From Leucogyrophana mollusca (Eukaryota > Basidiomycota > Agaricomycetes > Boletales): 64,000 nt of DNA. Below, one piece after another: positions 59,338-64,000 of this stretch. The translations under genes were made by a program, and so were the position numbers. The stretch lies in assembly GCA_021014945.1 (NCBI GenBank), contig MU266386.1:62001-126000 (forward strand), read 5' to 3'. Numbering within the stretch: the stretch's first letter is position 1; each line of letters opens with the position of its first letter. The notes beneath the pieces are model-generated. The model saw only the letters and a program-made list of their open reading frames with translations. It searched no databases and was not told the DNA's origin.

Positions 59338-60478
59338 CGTGGTTGAACTTCAAGGCAAGTTTGGACCTGGGTGGGAGTGCAGCTGCTGCGTGGGCTGAGA
59401 CTAAATAATAGCCACCGAGACGACCCGGAGCAAGACCCGCCCAGGCTAGATTGAAAGGAAAGAACGAGGACATCTCAAAATATAGTTCTATTACCCTTCC
59501 ATCGACCTCAGCGGATTTGACGCCCGGCTAACATGACAATATTATACAGGAGAATCTATTGGTAGAGTGCAAGCAGATACTTGGAGTGAGTGTATATTTA
59601 TGCCAGTACTAATGAGGCCAGGGACCCCCTGAGACCCAAGCTGCCCAAAAGGCAAATCAGGGAGGTCAAGGCAGTCAGAGCAGTGACCGCACTCAGCCAC
59701 AAATTACTAGCTTGGCGGTGCTAGTAGGTTATCAGAACCTGCCCAAAGATGACACACTTCTTGTGGGCCCGTGTCCGAGGAGATTTTGACCGTTTCGCAA
59801 GTGGTGACTCACGGAGGGAAAAGGGTGCCTTCTGAAGAAGTTATACATGTTACTCTTCGGGATCGCATGGCGTAGAGAAGTCGAGGCCAGTGGGAATTAC
59901 GAAGGAGATGTGCCGCAATATCGACTTGAAGGGTTATCTCGCAAGAGCGCACAGATAGTCTACCGAAGGACATTTTCGTCGAGAAGACCTACCTTGACGT
60001 CGGAAAAAGTAATGTTTGGGCGATCCAGTTCCCCAACTTGCCGATTTAAGTACCTGTGTCCGCGCCTTAATTCAAGGCGCTGCGCTGTGCGCACTAGGCT
60101 TGAAGGTTTTGAACATTGAGTCACTGACCCGATGTGACCTTGGAATGGGGTGGCGTGTGATGTACCCATCCTGTGCCTCCAGCCGTCCAGCCATCGATGC
60201 ACTGCTTTGTAGGGTTCGATTTACTGTCAGTTACTCCTCTCCCGTAGACGGACAATATATTCGAAGGAAGACGGTTGTTCCCTGTTTGACTGCTGGAATG
60301 TCTGTCTCTGCGTTCCCAATTTAGCAGGTGAGCAAAGGAAGACAAGCTGTTCAGGGCAGGCCTGTACAGCAGCACCGTGTGAACTTCAACGGGAAATTGC
60401 CGATGGTGATTTCGGTGGGTGGAGGTAGCGACAACAAGTCACGTCCGACTACCTCAAGACACCTCGGTACTTCGCAAC
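59338..60478. other. Divergent intergenic region between carboxypeptidase and eS26
   Basis: About 1.1 kb. Several open frames of 80-140 codons occur (for example plus 60328-60747), but that one only reads through the eS26 first intron. No independent gene, repeat or RNA seen. It must contain the promoters of both neighbours. Confidence 0.5.
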
Positions 60479-61121
60479 ATGGTAAGTCGTCACAGATACC
60501 CTACAAGAGCCGTCCATCGCGTCTGTGCGAGCAGAACGAGTGGAATCATGCCAGAACAGGATGGATGGAGCTCTCTCTAGGAGGATACACCGTGATCACG
60601 CATCATACTGAACTTCGCTGGTGCAGACCAAGAAAAGAAGAAATGGCGGCCGCAACAAGAAGGGCCGTGGCCACGTCGGTTTCGTTCGCTGCTCGAACTG
60701 CTCTCGCTGTGTCGCAAAAGACAAGGCCATCAAGCGCTTCACCGTAAGGAACATGGTTGAGAGCGCTGCTGTACGGGATATTAGCGAAGCATCCGTTTAC
60801 CCAGGTGCGCCAGCTACAACACATCATGATACATCTTGCTAATAACACCTTGTGTATCAGAATACGTCATTCCGAAACTGTATATCAAAATCGCATACTG
60901 TGTCTCGTGCGCTATCCACTCACATGGTATGCGTAGTCTCCGCGATGGGGTATCGAAAGCAAATTGACGATTGTTTCCTCCCAGTTGTCCGTGTACGATC
61001 ACGCGAGGGCCGTCGCAACCGTGCCCCTCCTCCACGTGTCCGATGGAAGGATGGCAAAAAGGTGAACCCCGCAGTCGCGGCTGCGGAGGACGCAAAGGCT
61101 GCACAGGCAAGCAAAGCATGA
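60479..61121 (+). CDS. RPS26: 40S ribosomal protein eS26
   Basis: Small-subunit protein near the mRNA exit channel. Four exons: 60479-60481, 60627-60804, 60861-60926 and 60985-61121, in total 384 nt, 127 residues. Exon 1 is only the ATG, followed by a 145-nt intron. Exon 2 begins [20 protein letters not shown] and has [18 protein letters not shown] and [20 protein letters not shown]. Exon 3 carries [22 protein letters not shown]; the four zinc Cys are the CSNC and CVSC pairs. Exon 4 gives [20 protein letters not shown] and an Ala/Lys-rich tail. A naive reading from upstream ATGs gives a wrong N-terminus; the ATG-only exon makes the canonical start. Intact and highly conserved. Confidence 0.96.
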
Positions 61122-61549
61122 GGGCATCCTACACACTATAACTACATAAGCCGTGCAGCTATGTATCATCCCACTGCATTCACCTTTATCTCATCGCTCC
61201 TATGCCACTACCACCATTGAATGGCTAAATTCGGCGAATGCAACCGAAAAGCATAGCCCGTCAGCAATCACAAATGACCAGTAGGCACTGATGTTGACCG
61301 AGGCCTGCTACAGTAGCAGAGGCTCTGACTGGGACCAGTAACACCGCGTTGTGGGAGTGAGTATTTGTTCATCTTGACTGCCCCGTACACGCTATCACTT
61401 GGGTTCTTGATATCTAATAGGGCTGTGTAGCATGCACATGAGCCAATCCTCAACTTAGTGGACACAACCTCGTCATAAACAGGGTGTACTTAGCTGGCTA
61501 CAACTGGGCCTATCCGTTACGTGCCATCTAGGGAAGGCCACGCATCTCT
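61122..61549. other. Intergenic between eS26 and the DIRS-like element
   Basis: About 0.43 kb with no coding exon. The left part is the eS26 3' UTR. The exact 5' border of the mobile element is not visible; it may begin before the repeat at 61550. Confidence 0.5.
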
Positions 61550-61715
61550 ATGTGTGCAGGTGCCGGTTTCTGCAGCCTGCGGAAGAAACCGGCACCACAC
61601 GTCCAGTCGAGCGGAGAGCTGCAACACAGCCACTGAAGTTTTCTTCGCTCTCGACGACAACACACCTCGCTATCCTCGTGCTCGATTCCCCGTCTCATGC
61701 AATACTTCTCCACTA
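61550..61715 (+). repeat. Direct repeat, copy A (DIRS-like element)
   Basis: 166 bp matching 63836-64000 with only two differences seen: one extra A in the right hairpin arm (61585-61588 region) and a GC/AC change near 61699. Distance between copies is 2286 bp. Confidence 0.92.
61559..61596 (+). repeat. Perfect 12-bp inverted repeat (hairpin) in direct repeat A
   Basis: Arms GGTGCCGGTTTC (61559-61570) and GAAACCGGCACC (61585-61596) around a 14-nt loop. Flanking GTGTG and CACAC extend the symmetry loosely. In copy B one arm has lost an A. Such structures are candidate recombinase binding or strand-exchange sites; this role is inferred. Confidence 0.85.
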
Positions 61716-61740
61716 ATATAGTATATTTTGGCATTATGAC

Positions 61741-62280
61741 TCATCAACATCTCGGTCTTCAGCTGCCCGAGTCTGCTGCCGCCCCCGTGTCCGCGGATAC
61801 TGGCGCAGTGTTGCATCGGCCCTCGCGAGTGACGGGGCAGGCCCTGCGGCGGCGGCCCCCGCTGTCCCGCCCGTAGTCGACCATCCCGCGCCTGCGCTCG
61901 ATAACCTTCCCCCCCAAGCCGCCGAAGTCCGGCCGGTAGTTACCGTCGCGGCGCTGCAGGCCCGTATTGCAGACTTGGAGCGCGGCGCGGCTCACGGCGA
62001 CCACCCTCCTGCCAGAGCCCCCGTGCTGCAACGGGCCTTGGTGGCTGATCCTGCGTCGGTCGAGCGTGCACGGACTCTCATTGCTAGCGCGCGTGACGAG
62101 CCAACACGGCCCCAGTTGCCTGCCTTGAAGGCTGGCCACAAGGCCAGTGCCCTTGATGTTGGTCAGTACTTGTCCTCGCTCGTACCGTCTTTGTTACCAT
62201 GTCCGAGCGATGTGGTCATATTTTCGTGGTGTTTGTTTTGGGCCTTGTGCCTCCGTCGTGGCGATAGGCCCTCGTAGCGC
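61741..62280 (+). pseudogene. Gag-like N-terminal coding region of the DIRS-like element (5' part)
   Basis: Open frame (phase of 61975) rich in Ala, Pro and Val: VPPVVDHPAPALDNLPPQ, then a short coiled-coil-like stretch VAALQARIADLERGA and RALVADPASVERARTLIA. It ends at a stop just inside the 31-bp tandem array. No ATG is obvious in this phase before 61975; an ATG at 61737 lies in another phase that soon stops. Assignment to Gag rests on position and on the following segment. Confidence 0.45.
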
Positions 62281-62412
62281 TTGCGGCTGCGGCGATAGGC
62301 CCCCGTAGAACTTACGCCCCTGGCGATAGGCCCCTGTGGAGCTTCTGGCTCGTGGCGATAGGCCCCTGGTGCACCTGCTTGTAGCGACAAGCCTTTGTCG
62401 AGCTTGCGGCTC
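62260..62412 (+). repeat. About five tandem copies of a ~31-bp unit (GGCGATAGGCCCC core)
   Basis: Unit starts at 62260, 62291, 62322, 62354 and 62383; spacings 31, 31, 32 and 29 bp. Each has a GGCGATAGG-type core followed by GYAGARCTT-like and GCGGCTC-like parts; the last unit is diverged. The array interrupts the coding frames of the element. Confidence 0.85.
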
Positions 62413-62414
62413 TC

Positions 62415-62610
62415 TTGTGTGCTTCGCCTCTCTCCTTTGTTGTGGGCTTTCTTGTTACGCTACCCGTGCTGACATCTATTCGGTCAGCCATTCCCCCGAA
62501 GGTTGAGGAGGCCTTTCGCCTGTATCGTGACGTTCCGTACGTTGCTCTCACTCACGACGCGCGTGTGAAGGCCTCTCGTGGTGACGACGAGTCTTTTTCC
62601 TGTGGCGCGG
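62415..62610 (+). pseudogene. Second Gag-like piece of the DIRS-like element
   Basis: Frame with SAIPPKVEEAFRLYRDVPYVALTHDARVKASRGDD, a block that resembles the Gag N-terminal region of fungal DIRS elements, followed at once by loss of similarity and a different frame. The abrupt switch near 62590-62612 marks the probable deletion junction. Confidence 0.5.
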
Positions 62611-62611
62611 A

Positions 62612-63670
62612 GTGCTTGTCCCTCCACCTTCGACCCTTGATCATCCTGTTTTGAGGCACCTCGCTAGCGTCGCCAATCGCTCCTCGATCCAAGACACCTC
62701 ATCTTACGGCTCTGGTCTGCGTAAGTTTCATCTGTTCTGTGACATCTTTTCCGTTCCGGAGAGCGCCCGTCTCCCAGCGTCGTTTGCAGTGCTTCACTCT
62801 TTCGCGCTCTGGGCCGTTGCAGACCCTGGTCCAGATGATCCTGTCCTTGGCGTGGCCAGCGCTGCCACGCCGTTCGAACCGATTTCTGTTGGTGTTGCCA
62901 AGAAATACCTGTCCGCGGTTCGCGCATGGCATATCGTTCAAGGGTGGGCCCCTCCCCCGGATGACTCGCAGCACGACCGGATTACCCGGTCCCCGCGTGG
63001 CCTGGAGCGCTTGCAGGGCAGCCGGCGCAGGCCCCTTCGTCCCCCCATCACCATCCCCATGCTGACTGCGCTCCATGCTACGCTTGACCTCACCGACCCC
63101 TTTGACACTTGTGTTTGGGCCGTCGCCTCGTGTGCTTTCTTCGGGATGATGCGTTTCGGGGAGGCTACCGTGTCATAGAGGGGCGCCTTCTCCCCCCTGC
63201 GCCACATCACCCGTGGTAGCGCGTTCTTTGGTGTGGATCTTCTTGGCACTCGGTATGCTCGCCTCGACTTGCCTTCGGCCAAGACGGCCCGGCCAGGGGA
63301 GACTCAGTCCATCTTTCTTGTCGAGCGTCCTAACCTCTGCCCCCCCGCTGCCTTGCATAACCTTGCTCGTGTTGTGCCTGTGCTGTCGGATGACCCCCTC
63401 TTCTCTTGGCGTGACTCGAGTGGTGATGTCCGGCCCTTGGTCAAGGCGCCAGCTATCAAGCGTGTCAATGACATCCTGGTTGCCTGGGGCTGGGGAACCT
63501 CTTTTGGTCACTCCTTTCGGATTGGCGGTGCCTCGTTTTACCTCGCCCAGAAGGTGGACCCTGAGATTGTCCGTTTAGCCGGGCGCTGGCGCTCTCTGGC
63601 TTATGAGACCTACATCCGTGCGTTTGAGCAGGTGGCTTCTCGTCACCTGCTGGTAGGTGGCGGCAGTTGA
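62612..63670 (+). pseudogene. Tyrosine recombinase of the DIRS-like element, split by an in-frame TAG
   Basis: Phage-integrase-type recombinase that would insert circular DNA copies. Two pieces in the same frame, 62612-63178 and 63233-63670, are separated by a single TAG at 63176-63178; the sequence after the stop still reads as the same protein. N-terminal SAM-like domain: SSYGSGLRKFHLFCDIF, KKYLSAVRAWHIVQG. Catalytic domain: FFGMMRFGEATV (Arg I), GHSFRIGGASFYLAQK (HxxR), LAGRWRSLAYETYIR (Trp in the His/Trp position and the nucleophile Tyr in the final Tyr pair). All catalytic residues are present. There is no ATG at the 5' end (the frame opens with GTG after the deletion junction). One substitution plus a lost start suggests recent decay. 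Confidence 0.8.
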
Positions 63671-63835
63671 GCCTCACGTGGTTGGGCTGGCAGCGATCCT
63701 CGCCGCGGGTCGTTCAGCTCATAGGGTAAGCGGCTCAGTATCGCTTGCGTCCCAATCCGGGCTCACGCTTGGCTTCCGCCTAACCGGCTTAGTTGTGTCT
63801 CGACATCTCACATCACTCAGCAAGACGAGGCTGGA

Positions 63836-64000
63836 ATGTGTGCAGGTGCCGGTTTCTGCAGCCTGCGGAAGAACCGGCACCACACGTCCAGTCGAGCGGA
63901 GAGCTGCAACACAGCCACTGAAGTTTTCTTCGCTCTCGACGACAACACACCTCGCTATCCTCGTGCTCGATTCCCCGTCTCATACAATACTTCTCCACTA
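63836..64000 (+). repeat. Direct repeat, copy B (DIRS-like element), cut by window end
   Basis: 165 bp matching 61550-61715. It stops at the last base of the window, so the true repeat may be longer. Sequence between the recombinase stop and this copy (63671-63835) is unique within the window. Confidence 0.92.

Larger units (their letters stand above)
61550..64000 (+). mobile_element. Decayed DIRS-like (tyrosine-recombinase) retroelement, internally deleted, right end beyond window
   Basis: Order seen: direct repeat copy A (61550-61715), a Gag-like N-terminal coding region, a private 31-bp tandem array, a second Gag-like piece, a tyrosine recombinase broken by one stop, then direct repeat copy B (63836-64000), which is cut by the window edge. 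DIRS-type elements carry Gag, reverse transcriptase, RNase H and a tyrosine recombinase and end in split or inverted repeats, without a DDE integrase. Here the reverse transcriptase and RNase H are missing: only about 30 bp separate the Gag-like piece from the recombinase. The coding GC content is higher than in neighbouring genes. A Crypton-type element (recombinase only) is the main alternative; the Gag-like segment and the repeats favour DIRS. The element lies about 430 bp beyond eS26. Confidence 0.72.

Noticed and set aside
60482..60626. Box C/D snoRNA in the eS26 first intron
   Set aside because: GUGAUCA and CUGA-like strings occur but in the wrong order and spacing; no terminal stem forms.
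61528..61734. Minus-strand open frame repeated at 63813-63998
   Set aside because: It exists only because it lies in the direct repeat; it has no domain and the repeat is better explained as an element end.
62260..62412. CRISPR-like array
   Set aside because: Units are contiguous and diverged with no unique spacers, and the genome is eukaryotic; it is a plain tandem repeat.

Overview
This window is nuclear DNA from a basidiomycete fungus, most likely an Agaricomycete. The reasons are the many short introns (about 40-70 bp, GT..AG), close gene packing on both strands, and families typical of that class: a DUF6533 membrane protein, a 7-TM protein carrying an NRNYPGGP motif, an eL42 gene in seven exons, and a DIRS-type tyrosine-recombinase retroelement. 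Species cannot be named from the sequence. All gene models were spliced by eye from reading frame and splice sites.

Layout. 1-2044 (-): 5' part of a mitochondrial-type acyl-CoA ligase that runs off the left edge. 2546-6753 (-): HMG-CoA reductase. 6754-9077: gene-poor. 9078-10542 (-): AKR7-like aldo-keto reductase. 11346-15963 (+): LYS2 alpha-aminoadipate reductase with a Gcn4-type site upstream. 16975-18921 (+): DUF6533 membrane protein. 19173-20688 (-): second aldo-keto reductase. 21085-22706 (-): membrane-anchored 3-beta-HSD-like enzyme. 23028-24527 (-): arabinitol/sorbitol-type zinc dehydrogenase. 25218-27721 (-): RBR E3 ubiquitin ligase. 28021-29359 (-): mitochondrial ornithine-type carrier. 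29831-31276 (+): second zinc dehydrogenase. 31694-33973 (+): histidine-type acid phosphatase. 34846-36950 (+): GH3-family adenylating enzyme. 37530-37900 (-): WD40 fragment. 38228-38909 (+): ribosomal protein eL42. 39290-41212 (-): disordered hypothetical protein. 41960-45372 (-): NAA15. 45579-50469 (+): PDS5. 50978-52432 (-): GNAT acetyltransferase. 53650-54345 (+): hypothetical. About 54670-54822 (-): U2 snRNA. 55221-56600 (-): 7-TM protein. 57266-59337 (-): secreted serine carboxypeptidase. 60479-61121 (+): ribosomal protein eS26. 61550-64000 (+): decayed DIRS-like element flanked by direct repeats and continuing past the right edge.

Most genes are ordinary housekeeping or lineage genes, and I see no coherent biosynthetic cluster. 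The more unusual items are: two local paralogue pairs (aldo-keto reductases about 10 kb apart in the same orientation, and zinc dehydrogenases about 6.8 kb apart in inverted orientation); a 12-nt micro-exon kept in both zinc dehydrogenases; start-codon-only and stop-codon-only exons in the two ribosomal protein genes; a compact U2 snRNA gene; a GH3 enzyme in a fungus; and the internally deleted DIRS-like element with a hairpin in its repeats and a private 31-bp tandem array.
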